Shown: positions 25,921 through 36,793, numbered from the stretch's first letter. The stretch: DNA of 41,690 nucleotides from Paenibacillaceae bacterium ZCTH02-B3 (GCA_002159065.1 LZRV01000018.1:1-41690), one strand, 5' to 3'. Notes: a model not told the origin generated them from the letters alone. Numbers and translations: made by a program.

Positions 25921-26835
25921 CTACACGCGCAGATACTTGCGCACCGAAAGGATGCTGCCGAAAATGCCGATCAGCGTGCCCAGTCCGACGATGGTTCCGC
26001 CCACGGGCCAAAAGGCCTCTTCCAGCGGAACGAGGTCGAACATCATGAGTCCCAGATCCAGCCGCGTGGAGCGGATCACCTGGGCGTATCCGGCCAGCAG
26101 GCCCGCCGCGGTGATCAGCGAGCCGATCAGCCCGGTCAGGGCCCCTTCCACGAAAAACGGCCAGCGGATGAACCCGTTGGTGGCTCCCACCAGCTTCATG
26201 ATGGCGATCTCGCGGCGCCTGGCGTAGATGGTCATGCGGATGGACGTCGAAATCAGGAACATGGCCGTGACCGCCAGCCCGAGCACGATCACGAGGCCGA
26301 TGTTGCGAATGCCGTTGGTGATGCGGAACAGCTGCTTCACCGTTTCCTCGCCATAGCGGACCCGCATGATCGACCGGTCGGGGTCCGTGTCGTTGAGGGC
26401 TTTGATCTTCTCGGCGGCGATGGAGATCTGCCGCGGTTCGAACACGTCGACGTCGAAGCCGTCCGGCAGCGGGTTGTTTTCCGCCTCGTAGCCGTCCAGC
26501 ACGTCGGCGTTCTCGCCCAGCGTCTCGCGCAGCCGCTCCAGCGCGTCGTGCTTCGACACGAAGACGACGGATTTCACTTCCGGGATCAGCTTGATCTGCC
26601 GCTCGATGCCGGCGATTTTCTCCTCCGGCGTATCCAGCTCCAGGAAGACGCGGATCTGCGCCTGGCTCTCCACCTGGTCGGCGAAACGGTTGACGTTGAG
26701 CGTCAGCAGCATGAACACGCCCAGGATGAACAGGGACACGGCGATGGAACTGATCGAAGCAAAAGACATCCAGCCGTTTCGGATGATGCTTTTCGTTCCC
26801 TCGCGAATGTGCCGGGAGAACGTGCTAAATCTCAT
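25921..26835 (-). CDS. ftsX: Cell division permease FtsX
   Basis: 304 residues. Helix 1 (about 24-47, FASISSIAVSLFILGVFMLL) is followed by an extracytoplasmic loop (about 50-165) containing IRVFLELDTPEEKIAGIE, which receives the hydrolase. Three further helices (about 175-200, 220-245, 270-295) surround the MacB/FtsX-like signature YARRREIAIMKLVGATNGFIRWPFFVEG. It forms an ABC-like complex with FtsE that controls peptidoglycan hydrolysis rather than transport. It overlaps ftsE by 11 bp, with GGGGAGA before the ATG. Confidence 0.96.
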   Translation of the reverse strand: MRFSTFSRHIREGTKSIIRNGWMSFASISSIAVSLFILGVFMLLTLNVNRFADQVESQAQIRVFLELDTPEEKIAGIERQIKLIPEVKSVVFVSKHDALERLRETLGENADVLDGYEAENNPLPDGFDVDVFEPRQISIAAEKIKALNDTDPDRSIMRVRYGEETVKQLFRITNGIRNIGLVIVLGLAVTAMFLISTSIRMTIYARRREIAIMKLVGATNGFIRWPFFVEGALTGLIGSLITAAGLLAGYAQVIRSTRLDLGLMMFDLVPLEEAFWPVGGTIVGLGTLIGIFGSILSVRKYLRV

Positions 26836-27511
26836 AGCCGTATTCTCCCCTCGGCTCGTCCCTGACGATGACCCCCTTGTCGATGGCGATGACGCGCTTG
26901 CGCATCGCGTTCACGATGGCGCTGTTGTGGGTGGCCATGACGATGGTGGTGCCGCGATAGTTGATTTCTTCAAGCAGCTTCATGATTTCCCACGATGTCT
27001 CCGGGTCGAGATTCCCGGTGGGTTCGTCCGCCACGATCACGGCCGGGTTGTTGACGATGGCGCGCGCGATCGCCACCCTCTGCTGTTCGCCGCCCGACAG
27101 CTGCGACGGCAGGCTGTTTGCCTTGTTCTTGAGGCCGACGAGCTCCAGGGCCTCCATCGTGCGCTTCTTGATGAGCCTGCGCGGCGCTTCGACCACTTCC
27201 ATGGCGAAGGCGACGTTTTCATAGGCCGTCAGTTTCGGAAGAAGCCGGAAATCCTGGAAGATGACTCCGATGTTCCGGCGCAGATACGGAATCTTGCGCG
27301 GCTTCAGCTTGCCCAGATTGAAACCGTTGACCGAAATCTGTCCCTTGGTGGGAACTTCTTCCCGGTAGATCAATTTCATGAAGGTCGACTTTCCCGCGCC
27401 GGAAGGTCCGACGATGAACACGAACTCGTTGCGCTCGATGAGCACGTTCACCGACTGAAGCGCCACGGTTCCGTCCGGATACGTCTTCCATACGCCGTGA
27501 AACTCGATCAC
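26825..27511 (-). CDS. ftsE: Cell division ATP-binding protein FtsE
   Basis: 228 residues, the same as B. subtilis FtsE. ABC ATPase: Walker [10 protein letters not shown] (35-43), Q-loop [10 protein letters not shown], signature [14 protein letters not shown], Walker [13 protein letters not shown] and switch His in MATHN. I chose the GTG at 27511 ([14 protein letters not shown]), seven bases after AGGAAGTGA. The frame is open 18 more codons without similarity. It is first in the ftsE-ftsX-M23-ctpA-minJ string. The 322-bp spacer to argH (27512-27833) holds a terminator for argH, an A/T-run near 27590-27620 and no gene; I cannot fix the ftsE promoter. Confidence 0.97.
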   Translation of the reverse strand: MIEFHGVWKTYPDGTVALQSVNVLIERNEFVFIVGPSGAGKSTFMKLIYREEVPTKGQISVNGFNLGKLKPRKIPYLRRNIGVIFQDFRLLPKLTAYENVAFAMEVVEAPRRLIKKRTMEALELVGLKNKANSLPSQLSGGEQQRVAIARAIVNNPAVIVADEPTGNLDPETSWEIMKLLEEINYRGTTIVMATHNSAIVNAMRKRVIAIDKGVIVRDEPRGEYGYEI

Positions 27512-27639
27512 CGTATCACTTCCTGTCAGCTTTCGGACTTTAGATACTTCGACACCGGCGGGCAAAATCCTTTAAATTGTCGTGCCGGGTTAATTTTTTT
27601 TAATTTTTTGGGGTTTTTTCGCCCGCGATCGCCTTCGCC

Positions 27640-27659
27640 AAAAAGTTCCGGCGGAACTT
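27640..27659 (-). terminator. Terminator downstream of the arg operon
   Basis: On the minus strand AAGTTCC-GCC-GGAACTT forms a 7-bp stem with a 3-nt loop and runs into TTTTT. It lies about 175 bp past the argH stop. A second, larger inverted repeat (CCGCATCGGTC at 27757-27767 with 27782-27792) lies closer to argH but lacks an adjoining U-run. Confidence 0.65.
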
Positions 27660-27833
27660 CCCTTATCCGACACGTTCAACGTTTTATACGCTTTTTTGTG
27701 CAAATCTGTTTCCCGGCCCATCTTTCCGAATGTTGTAAAAAGACATCCCGCCCACGCCGCATCGGTCCGAATGGGTTTCGCGACCGATGCGGGGGGCGGA
27801 TCACGAACCGTCGCGGCGCAAGGCCCGTTCCGG

Positions 27834-29258
27834 TCAAAGCTGCGCCATGCTCAATTTCGCGTATTTTTCCACCCAGGCCCGCGTTCCGGCCAGTTCCTCT
27901 TCCGCGCGGGCGATGGCTTCCGCCACCCGGCCGGGAGCCGTTCCTCCGTACACGTCGCGGGCCTTGACCACGTTTTCCGGTTTGAGCACCTCGTAGATGC
28001 TTTCATCAAACAATGGCGAAAACCGGCGAAATTCTTCCAGCGTCAGGTCGGCCAAAAACTTGCCGTTTTCGATGCAGTAGAGCACCGTCTTGCCGATCAC
28101 CTCGTGCGCCTGGCGGAACGGCATTCCCCTGGCCGCCAGGAAATCGGCGATATCCGTGGCGTTGGAAAAATCCCGTTCGACCGCGCCGCGCATCCGGTCC
28201 TTGCGGACTTTCATCGTGGCGATCATCGGCGCGAACAGGCGCAGGGCGCCCTGCAGCGTGCGCACGGTGTCGAAGAGGCCTTCCTTGTCTTCCTGCATGT
28301 CCTTGTTGTACGCCAGGGGCAGCGACTTGAGCACGGTGAGCAAACCGATCAGGTGCCCGTAGACGCGGCCCGTTTTGCCCCGCACCAGTTCGGGCACGTC
28401 GGGGTTTTTCTTCTGCGGCATGATGCTGGAACCCGTGCAGAAGGCGTCGTCCAGTTCCACGAACTGGAATTCGGAGCTCGACCACAGCACCAGCTCCTCG
28501 CTCAGCCGCGACAGGTGCATCATGATGATGGCCGCGTCGGCGAGGAACTCGACGATGAAGTCCCGGTCGCTGACCGCGTCGAGGCTGTTGTCGTAGACGC
28601 GGCTGAAGTTCAGCAGGCTGGCCGTATAGTGCCGGTCGATGGCAAACGTCGTCCCCGCCAGGGCGCCTGCGCCCAGGGGCAGCATGTCGATCCGCTTGTA
28701 GCTGTCCTGCAACCGCTCGATGTCGCGCCGGAACATGGACACATAGGCCATCAGATGGTGCGCGAACAGGATCGGCTGGGCGCGCTGGAGATGGGTGTAG
28801 CCGGGCATGATGGCATCGGGGTTGGCCTTGGCTTGTCCGATGAGCGCCTCCTGCAGATCGGCCAGCAGCCCGACGAATTCCACGACGCGCTTGCGCAGGT
28901 ACAGATGCATGTCCGTCGCCACCTGGTCGTTGCGGCTGCGCCCCGTGTGCAGCTTGCCGCCGACCGGGCCGATGTCTTCGATCAGCTGCTTTTCGATGTT
29001 CATGTGGATGTCCTCGTCGGCGACGGAGAACTCCGCTTCGCCCCGCTGGATGCGCTTGCGCACGCGCAGCAGGCCTTCCTTGATTTTCTCCACGTCCTCT
29101 TCCGGCAGCACGCCGCAGTGGCCCAGCATCGTCACATGGGCGAGGCTCCCCTGGATGTCCTCTTCCGCGAGCTCCCGGTCAAACGAAATCGAGGCGGTGT
29201 ATTCCTCGACGAGACGGTCGGTCGGCTTGGTGAACCTTCCTCCCCACAGCTTGCTCAT
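27834..29258 (-). CDS. argH: Argininosuccinate lyase ArgH
   Basis: 474 residues. Splits argininosuccinate to arginine and fumarate, the last step of the pathway. The fumarase/aspartase superfamily signature [12 protein letters not shown] is present. SKLWGGRF at the N-terminus, [13 protein letters not shown] and [10 protein letters not shown] are ArgH-specific. ATG 29258 (MSKLWGGRF) follows AAGGGAGCC; the frame is open 39 codons further, without conserved sequence. It is the last gene of the arg operon, 73 bp after argG. Confidence 0.97.
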   Translation of the reverse strand: MSKLWGGRFTKPTDRLVEEYTASISFDRELAEEDIQGSLAHVTMLGHCGVLPEEDVEKIKEGLLRVRKRIQRGEAEFSVADEDIHMNIEKQLIEDIGPVGGKLHTGRSRNDQVATDMHLYLRKRVVEFVGLLADLQEALIGQAKANPDAIMPGYTHLQRAQPILFAHHLMAYVSMFRRDIERLQDSYKRIDMLPLGAGALAGTTFAIDRHYTASLLNFSRVYDNSLDAVSDRDFIVEFLADAAIIMMHLSRLSEELVLWSSSEFQFVELDDAFCTGSSIMPQKKNPDVPELVRGKTGRVYGHLIGLLTVLKSLPLAYNKDMQEDKEGLFDTVRTLQGALRLFAPMIATMKVRKDRMRGAVERDFSNATDIADFLAARGMPFRQAHEVIGKTVLYCIENGKFLADLTLEEFRRFSPLFDESIYEVLKPENVVKARDVYGGTAPGRVAEAIARAEEELAGTRAWVEKYAKLSMAQL

Positions 29259-29331
29259 TCGCGACAGGCTCCCTTCCCTCTGCTTCCGGACCGCGTCCGC
29301 CGGGCCGGCGGCCAATTCCGCATCCGCGGGT

Positions 29332-30585
<1,254 letters not shown>

Positions 30586-30654
30586 TGGGGTTGCACGCTC
30601 CTTCCAGGACATGATGGCGATTCCGGAACAGGTTGCGGCCGCCCGCAATGGCGG

Positions 30655-31629
30655 TCAGGCCATGATGGCGACCAGAATCGCCTTTTGGGCATGGAGGCGG
30701 TTCTCCGCCTCGTCGAACACGACGGAATGGGGACCGTCGATGATTTCGTCCGTCACTTCTTCCCCGCGGTGCGCGGGCAGGCAGTGCATGAACAGGTAAT
30801 CGGGCTTGGCGCGGGCGGCCAGCTTGTCGTTCACCTGGTACTTGCGGAACACGCGCTCCCGTTCCTTTTGTTCGTGTTCAAAGCCCATGCTGGCCCACAC
30901 ATCGGTGTAAATGACGTCCGCGTCCGTCACGGCTTCCGCCGGATCGCGCACGACGGCCACGCTGCCGCCCGTCTGCTCCGCCGCCTCGCGGGACAGCTGC
31001 ACCACTTCCCCGTCGGGATCGTACCCTTCCGGCACGGCGGCCACAAAATGCATTCCCAGCTTCGCCGCGCCCATCATCAGGGAATGGCACACGTTGTTGC
31101 CGTCTCCGACAAACGCGATTTTCAGCCCTTCCAGACGGCCTTTTTTCTCCAGGACGGTCTGATAGTCCGCCAGCGCCTGGCAGGGGTGGGAGAGGTCGGA
31201 CAGCCCGTTGATGACCGGCACGGTGGCCGCCCGCGCCAGTTCCACCACATTGCGGTGGCCGTAGGTGCGGATCATGATGCCGTCCAGAAAGCGGGACAAC
31301 GTCTGGGCGGTGTCGCGGATGGTCTCGCCCCTCCCCAGCTGGATGTCGTCGCGGCTGAGAAACAGGGCGTATCCGCCCAGCTGGTACATGCCCACTTCAA
31401 ACGAAACCCGCGTGCGGGTGGACGATTTTTCGAAAATCATGCCGAGGGTCTTGCCCTTCAGCGGCTGATAGATCTCCCCGGCCTGGTGCCGGCGTTTCAG
31501 CTCAATGGCCAGGTCGATCAGATAACGGATCTCCTCGGGCTTGTAATCCACCAGTCCGATGAAATCGCGCCCCTTCAGGCGCGCGGCGATTTCTTCGGAT
31601 CCGGCGGTTTGCAGCGGAGATTGCCGCAT
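30655..31629 (-). CDS. argF: Ornithine carbamoyltransferase ArgF
   Basis: 324 residues. Makes citrulline from ornithine and carbamoyl phosphate. The carbamoyl-phosphate site FEKSSTRTRVSFE, GHRNVVELA, NGLSDLSHPCQALADYQT, the ornithine loop VWASMGFE and the catalytic MHCLPAHRG are all intact. The ATG follows GGGAGGG. It sits 50 bp after argD and 69 bp before argG. Carbamoyl-phosphate synthase genes are not in the window. Confidence 0.97.
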   Translation of the reverse strand: MRQSPLQTAGSEEIAARLKGRDFIGLVDYKPEEIRYLIDLAIELKRRHQAGEIYQPLKGKTLGMIFEKSSTRTRVSFEVGMYQLGGYALFLSRDDIQLGRGETIRDTAQTLSRFLDGIMIRTYGHRNVVELARAATVPVINGLSDLSHPCQALADYQTVLEKKGRLEGLKIAFVGDGNNVCHSLMMGAAKLGMHFVAAVPEGYDPDGEVVQLSREAAEQTGGSVAVVRDPAEAVTDADVIYTDVWASMGFEHEQKERERVFRKYQVNDKLAARAKPDYLFMHCLPAHRGEEVTDEIIDGPHSVVFDEAENRLHAQKAILVAIMA

Positions 31630-31679
31630 GTCATTCCCTCCCTGATTTCAGATCGGCGGCCGCCCGCGGCCTTTCCGGG

Positions 31680-32855
31680 TCAGCCGACGGTGCCCGCCAC
31701 GCGTTCCCGCAGGACGGCGGCGATCTTGTCCACCGCCTCGTCGATCTCCTCGCGGGTGACGAGCAGATTCGGCAGCAGGCGGATGACCTCGGGACCCGCC
31801 GTCACCACCAGCAGCCCGCGGCGATGCAGCTCCGCCACGGCGTCCGCCACGGGATGCGTGCACTGGATGCCGACGAGCAGCCCCTTGCCGCGAACCTCTT
31901 TAACGTTGGGCAGATCCCCCGTTGCCTCCCGCAGCCGACGCATCAAGTATTCCCCGGCTTCGGCGGCCTTTGCGGGCACGTCCAGCTCCAGCATCGTCTC
32001 CAGCGTCGCCGTCACCGCCGCCATGGCGATGGGCGTGCCGCCGAAGGTGGAGGCGTGGGAACCGGGGGAAAAGGCGGGGACGAGATGCTCCCTGGCCAGC
32101 ATGGCCCCCACCGGGAAGCCGCTTCCCAATCCTTTGGCCAGCGTGAAGATGTCGGGCTCCACGCCGCTGTGCTGGTAGCCGAACAATTTGCCCGTCCGCC
32201 CCATGCCGGTCTGGACTTCGTCAAAAATGAGCAGCAGCCCGTGCCGGTCACACAACTCGCGGAGCGCCCGCAAAAATTCGTCCTTCACGGGGATGACGCC
32301 GCCCTCCGCCACCACCGGCTCGATCATGATCGCCGCGGTGCGCCCGTCCACGGCCGCTTCCACCGCCGCCAGGTCGTGCAGCGGCACGTGAACGAAACCT
32401 TCCGGCAGCGGATCGAATCCGTCCTTCACCTTGTCCTGGCCGGTGGCGGTCAGCGTGGCGAGGGTGCGGCCATGGAACGACCGCTCGAAGGTGATGATCT
32501 TGTACCGGTCGTTCCCCAACACCTTCCGGTGATAGCGCCGGGCCAATTTGATGGCGGCCTCGTTCGCTTCCGCGCCGCTGTTGCAGAAAAACACCGCGTC
32601 GGCGCAGCTGTTTTCCACAAGCAGCCGGGCCGCCCGCTCCTGCCCCTCGGTGTGGAACAGGTTGCACACATGCCACAGCCGGTCCAGCTGGCGGACCAGC
32701 GCGTCCCGGACCCGGTCGGGCACGTGGCCGAGGTTGGTCACGGCAAGGCCGCTCATGAAATCGAGGTATTCCTTGCCCTGATCGTCCCACAGGCGGCTGC
32801 CCTTGCCCCTGACCAACCGGATGGGATACCGCGCGTAGGTCGGAAATAGGCTCAT
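31680..32855 (-). CDS. argD: Acetylornithine aminotransferase ArgD
   Basis: 391 residues. PLP class-III aminotransferase that forms N-acetylornithine. It shows YLDFMSGLAVTNLGH, CNSGAEANEAAIKLAR, FHGRTLATLTATGQ, LLIFDEVQTGMGRTG, the PLP lysine in FTLAKGLGSGFPVG, and STFGGTPIAMAA. The ATG follows AAAGGAGC. Related enzymes use other omega-amino acids, but the position between argB and argF settles the role. Confidence 0.96.
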   Translation of the reverse strand: MSLFPTYARYPIRLVRGKGSRLWDDQGKEYLDFMSGLAVTNLGHVPDRVRDALVRQLDRLWHVCNLFHTEGQERAARLLVENSCADAVFFCNSGAEANEAAIKLARRYHRKVLGNDRYKIITFERSFHGRTLATLTATGQDKVKDGFDPLPEGFVHVPLHDLAAVEAAVDGRTAAIMIEPVVAEGGVIPVKDEFLRALRELCDRHGLLLIFDEVQTGMGRTGKLFGYQHSGVEPDIFTLAKGLGSGFPVGAMLAREHLVPAFSPGSHASTFGGTPIAMAAVTATLETMLELDVPAKAAEAGEYLMRRLREATGDLPNVKEVRGKGLLVGIQCTHPVADAVAELHRRGLLVVTAGPEVIRLLPNLLVTREEIDEAVDKIAAVLRERVAGTVG

Positions 32856-32993
32856 GTCCGATCGCTCCTTTGCTCCCGAAAATCATCGGGCCTTTCGCAC
32901 AACCGCGTCCCTCGCGACGCCGCAGCGCCCTTGCCCTTGACAACCGCGGTCCGCCGCGCACCCGTACTCCCGCCGTCACACCCGAGGTCTGCT

Positions 32994-33782
32994 TTACTCC
33001 CGGACGATGCGGGTGCCCACGCCGCCTTCTCGCAGCGCCCGGGACAGCACGCGCGGCATGGCGCCGTCGACGATCAGCACCTCGCGCACCCGGCCTTGCA
33101 GGCCCTGCATCGCCGCGCGGACCTTCGGAATCATGCCGCCGTAAATCTCGCCGCTGGCGATCATCGCTTCGATCTCGGCGAAAGTGGCCCGGGGCATCGG
33201 CTTTCTCGCGTCCCCTTCCCCGCGCAGAATGCCGGGCACGTCGGTGACCACGACCAGCGTGTCGGCGCCCAGGCGGGATGCCACGGCGCCCGCCGCCGTG
33301 TCGGCGTTGACGTTGTAGCGCTGACCCCGCGCGTCAATGCCGACGGGGGCGATGACGGGCAGGTAACCGAGGGAAATCACGCCCTCGATCAGTCCCGTGT
33401 TGACGCCGATCACTTCGCCCACCCAGCCAAGTTCGTCGGCGCCCGGAATCCGCCGCGCTTCGATCAGCATCCCGTCCGTGCCGGACAGGCCCAGGGCGCG
33501 CACGCCGTTTTGCAAAAGCCGGCGCACGATCTCCTTGTTGATCCGGCCGGCGAGCACCATCTCCACCACGTCCAGCGTCGCTTCGTCGGTGACGCGCAGC
33601 CCGTTCACGAACCGGCTTTCGATGCCCAGCGCGGCCAGGGTCTCGTTGATGGCCGGCCCGCCGCCGTGCACGATGACCGGTTCCATGCCGCTTTCGTGCA
33701 ACTCCTTGAGATCGGCGAAAAACTCATCCGGCATCGCGGCCAGCGTGCTTCCTCCGCATTTGACCACAAATCGCCCGTTCAT
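32994..33782 (-). CDS. argB: Acetylglutamate kinase ArgB
   Basis: 262 residues. Phosphorylates N-acetylglutamate, the usual feedback-controlled step. Amino-acid-kinase fold: KCGGSTL, VIVHGGGPAINETL, SRFVNGLRVTDEATLDVVEMVL (in pieces), NADTAAGAVASRLGAD, VVTDVPGIL and GGMIPKVRAAM. The ATG at 33782 follows AGGGAG. It lacks the N-terminal helix of the hexameric arginine-sensitive type, which suggests the shorter form, although that inference is weak. The 280-bp gap upstream to argJ shows two 13-bp near-copies (TCATCCGCKCGTT, 33991-34003 and 34020-34032) and no gene. Confidence 0.97.
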   Translation of the reverse strand: MNGRFVVKCGGSTLAAMPDEFFADLKELHESGMEPVIVHGGGPAINETLAALGIESRFVNGLRVTDEATLDVVEMVLAGRINKEIVRRLLQNGVRALGLSGTDGMLIEARRIPGADELGWVGEVIGVNTGLIEGVISLGYLPVIAPVGIDARGQRYNVNADTAAGAVASRLGADTLVVVTDVPGILRGEGDARKPMPRATFAEIEAMIASGEIYGGMIPKVRAAMQGLQGRVREVLIVDGAMPRVLSRALREGGVGTRIVRE

Positions 33783-34062
33783 CCGAATCTCCCTGCGTTC
33801 TTTTCGTTCTTCCGTCTCGTTGCTCCGTCCGGCGCGCCCGGCGGCGCTTGGGCCCTCCCGAGCCGCTCCGGCCCCCGGCGCCTCTCCGCGCGCGTTGCTA
33901 ACCCGTGGCCGAAACCGACCGGGTCCGGCAACCCGCGCCGACTCCCGGGGCCGGCATCCGACTTGGGCCCACAGGTCTTCAGCCTGCGGATCATCCGCTC
34001 GTTAAGCCCCCGGGTCCCGTCATCCGCGCGTTGGGCCTTCCGGTCAGACGATCCGCGCTCCT

Positions 34063-35313
34063 TCAGGTCCGGTAATCCGCGTTGATGCGCACGTAGTCAT
34101 AGGTCAGGTCGCAACCCCACGCCGTCGCCCGGCCGGAACCCATGTGCAGATCGATGTAAATTCGCACGGTGTCGCCCTTCAGATAGGCCAGCGCCGCTTC
34201 CTCGTCGAAGGGCACCGGACGGGACTGCTCCAATGTGACGATATCGCCCAGGCGCACGTCCACCGTCTCCGGATTCACCGGCTGGCCGGCGCGCCCGACG
34301 GCGGCGACGATCCGTCCCCAGTTGGCGTCGGCCCCGAACACCGCCGTCTTCACCAGGCTCGAACTTGCGACCGTGCGGGCGATGACCCGCGCGGAGTCGT
34401 CGCTCGCCGCCCCGGCGACGCAAACTTCAATCAGCCTGGTGGCGCCCTCGCCGTCGCGGGCGATCGCCTTGGCCAGCTCCTCGCACACATGCCGGAACGC
34501 GGCGGCGAACGCCGCGAATCCCGGATGCCCGCGGGTGAGCTCCGCGTTGCCGGCCAGTCCGCTGGCCATCGCCAGCACCATGTCGTTGGTGCTCGTGTCG
34601 CCGTCCACCGTGACCATGTTGAACGTTCCATCCACCGTTTCCTTCAGCAGTTCCTGCAGGACGGACGGCGAAACGGCGGCGTCGGTGGTGATGAAGGCGA
34701 GCATGGTCGCCATGTTCGGATGGATCATGCCCGCGCCCTTCGCGGCCCCGCCCACGGTGACGGTGCGGCCGTCCAACTCAAGGCGGGCGCAGGCGGTTTT
34801 GCGCACCGTGTCGGTGGTCATGATGGCCTCGCCGAACGCCTTGGCGCCCTCCGCGTCCGCGGCGAGCCTGTCCTTCAGCCTCTCGATGCCGGAGCGGACG
34901 GCCGTCATGTCCAGCGGCACCCCGATTACCCCGGTGGACGCCACCGCCACATGGTGTTCGGGGATGCCCAGCGCAGCCGCCAGCGCGGCGCGCGTCGCCC
35001 GGGCGTCCTCCTCTCCCTGCCGGCCCGTGCAGGCATTGGCGTTGCCGCTGTTGACGACGACCGCCCGCAGCCGGCCTTCCCGGGCCAGGCTGTCGCGGGT
35101 CACCGCGAGCGGCGCCGCCTGAAACCGGTTCGTGGTGCACACGGCCGCCGCCGCGGCCGGCACGTCGCACACAATGGCGCCAAGGTCAAGACCGCCGTTT
35201 TTCTTCAATCCGCAATGCAGGCCGCCGGCGCGGAATCCCAGCGGCGACGTGACGCCGCCGTCCGGCACCGGCACGAAATCGATATACGGCTGCGAATCCG
35301 CATCGTTTCCCAT
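34063..35313 (-). CDS. argJ: Bifunctional ornithine acetyltransferase/N-acetylglutamate synthase ArgJ
   Basis: 416 residues. Recycles the acetyl group from N-acetylornithine to glutamate and in many Firmicutes also makes acetylglutamate from acetyl-CoA, so no separate argA is needed. GFRAGGLHCGLKKNG, VNSGNANACTG, VASTGVIGVPLDM, MTTDTVRKTA and KGAGMIHPNMATML are present. Self-cleavage into alpha and beta chains is expected between A202 and T203. The beta chain shows NMVTVDGDTSTNDMVL. The ATG follows CAGGATCAAC; the ribosome site is modest, with GGAGGAG further up. Confidence 0.97.
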   Translation of the reverse strand: MGNDADSQPYIDFVPVPDGGVTSPLGFRAGGLHCGLKKNGGLDLGAIVCDVPAAAAAVCTTNRFQAAPLAVTRDSLAREGRLRAVVVNSGNANACTGRQGEEDARATRAALAAALGIPEHHVAVASTGVIGVPLDMTAVRSGIERLKDRLAADAEGAKAFGEAIMTTDTVRKTACARLELDGRTVTVGGAAKGAGMIHPNMATMLAFITTDAAVSPSVLQELLKETVDGTFNMVTVDGDTSTNDMVLAMASGLAGNAELTRGHPGFAAFAAAFRHVCEELAKAIARDGEGATRLIEVCVAGAASDDSARVIARTVASSSLVKTAVFGADANWGRIVAAVGRAGQPVNPETVDVRLGDIVTLEQSRPVPFDEEAALAYLKGDTVRIYIDLHMGSGRATAWGCDLTYDYVRINADYRT

Positions 35314-35454
35314 GTTGATCCTGTCAGGCTCCTCCCTGGATATTTCAAGGCTTCGGGCTTTCCGCCCGGCCGTTCTTCGCGTCAGCCGTCAACCCGGCCG
35401 TTACGCGTACCGTCACCGGATGATTCTCCCCGTCCCGGACGACATGTCTTCCGC

Positions 35455-36507
35455 TTACGGATACACCGGCGCAAACGTCAGGCCGCGCGTCTCTTCCCAG
35501 CCCATCATCAGATTCAGGTTCTGGATCGCCTGTCCCGCGGCGCCCTTGACCAGGTTGTCGATGGCCGACAGGATCGTCACCCGGCCGGTGCGCGGATCGG
35601 CGGCAAATCCGATATCGCAGTAGTTCGAGCCGAACACTTCCTTGGTCGCCGGATACGTCCCCGGCTTGCGAACCCGGACAAAGGGACGTCCCTCGTAAAA
35701 CTGGCGGTACAGCTCCACGAACACCTCGTCCGTGTATTCGCCGGTCATTTTCGCGTACATCGTGCACAGGATGCCGCGGGTCATCGGAACCAGATGGGGC
35801 GTGAACGTGAGTGTCACCGGACGGTCCGCGGCACGCGCGAGGGTCTGCTCGATTTCCGGCGTATGCTGATGGGCGTTGACTTTATAGGCCTTGAAGTTTT
35901 CGTTGATTTCGGAAAAATGATGGACCAGGCTGAGGCCCCGGCCGGCGCCGGAAACGCCCGACTTGGCGTCGATGATGATCGTGTCCGGATCGATCCAGCC
36001 CGCCTGCACCGCCGGATACAGCCCAAGGGCCGCCGCGGTGGCGTAACACCCCGGATTGGACACGAAGGACGCTCCGGCCACATCCTGGCCGAACAATTCG
36101 CAAATCCCGTATACCGCCCGGTCGACATACGCTTGCGGCGGGGGTTCCTTTTTGTACCAGCGCCGGTACGTCTCCGCCGATTTCAGGCGGAAATCGCCGG
36201 ACAGATCGACGACCTTGAGCTCCGCTTCCAGAAATTTCGGGGCCAGTTCCGCGCTCACGCCGTGGGGCGTGGCCAGAAACACGACGTCCGCCTTCTTGCG
36301 GACTTCCTCCGGATCGATCGCCTCAAGCGTATCCGCGCAAATTTCCGTCAGGTGCGGGTACCCTTCGGCGATCGGCGCGCCCGCGCTGGACGAAGACATC
36401 ACCGATGCGATGGATACCGACGGGTGCGCCTGCAGCAAACGGATCAGCTCCACCCCGCCGTAACCCGTGGAACCCACGATGGCGGCGCGTACGTGCTTTT
36501 GCGTCAT
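35455..36507 (-). CDS. argC: N-acetyl-gamma-glutamyl-phosphate reductase ArgC
   Basis: 350 residues. NADPH-dependent reductase of the third step. The Rossmann start AAIVGSTGYGGVELIRLL, LATPHGVSAEL, DLSGDFRL, catalytic C154 in SNPGCYATA, SGVSGAGRG, NAHQHTPEI and PHLVPMTRG are present. ATG 36507 (MTQKHVRAAIVG) follows GAGGGG. It is the first gene of the arg operon. The promoter with two ARG boxes lies about 100 bp upstream. Confidence 0.97.
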   Translation of the reverse strand: MTQKHVRAAIVGSTGYGGVELIRLLQAHPSVSIASVMSSSSAGAPIAEGYPHLTEICADTLEAIDPEEVRKKADVVFLATPHGVSAELAPKFLEAELKVVDLSGDFRLKSAETYRRWYKKEPPPQAYVDRAVYGICELFGQDVAGASFVSNPGCYATAAALGLYPAVQAGWIDPDTIIIDAKSGVSGAGRGLSLVHHFSEINENFKAYKVNAHQHTPEIEQTLARAADRPVTLTFTPHLVPMTRGILCTMYAKMTGEYTDEVFVELYRQFYEGRPFVRVRKPGTYPATKEVFGSNYCDIGFAADPRTGRVTILSAIDNLVKGAAGQAIQNLNLMMGWEETRGLTFAPVYP

Positions 36508-36605
36508 GGTTTCCCCTCTCCCGAAAACCAACCCGGCAAAATCAAACCATTTCCCATTGTATCGGATTCACCGGGGGTTGTAAAAAGAAAACTGTCGGAA
36601 GGATT

Positions 36606-36643
36606 ACTGGATTATTATACATCCAAGTGAGAATTTATTCAAC
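36606..36643 (-). promoter_or_regulatory. arg operon promoter covered by two ArgR/AhrC boxes
   Basis: On the minus strand -35 TTGAAT (36637-36642), a 17-bp spacer and a perfect -10 TATAAT (36614-36619). Box 1 (36606-36623) contains TGTATAATAATCCA, which fits the AhrC/ArgR core TGNATWWWWATNCA at all 14 positions and includes the -10. Box 2 (36626-36643) contains TGAATAAATTCTCA, a 12 of 14 match, and includes the -35. The boxes are 20 bp apart centre to centre, as in ArgR operators. The surrounding 344-bp spacer (36508-36851) also holds a short tandem repeat and the prfB terminator. Confidence 0.8.
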
Positions 36644-36661
36644 CAACCGATGCGGGTTTCG

Positions 36662-36707
36662 GCAGCGAATTTTGCAGCGCGGATTTCGCAGCGCAGATTT
36701 CGCAGCC
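36662..36707. repeat. Short tandem repeat (about 14 bp) upstream of the arg promoter
   Basis: GCAGCGAATTTT (36662-36673), GCAGCGCGGATTTC (36674-36687), GCAGCGCAGATTTC (36688-36701) and a partial GCAGCC follow one another. They lie 20-65 bp upstream of the arg -35 on the transcribed side. No function is evident. Confidence 0.7.
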
Positions 36708-36793
36708 GGGGAAGACTTGTGAATTCCGAAATTCGCAGGGAAGCCAAGCCGGTGGAGCCATTCTCCCGCGCAAAACCCGAACAGGCAACAAAT

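Noticed and set aside
27512..27833. Riboswitch or T-box before ftsE or after argH
   Set aside because: Two simple hairpins and homopolymer runs are present, but no T-box sequence or known aptamer pattern.
33783..34062. Extra gene in the argB-argJ gap
   Set aside because: 280 bp of GC-rich sequence with stops in the minus-strand frames and no conserved start; only short near-repeats are visible.
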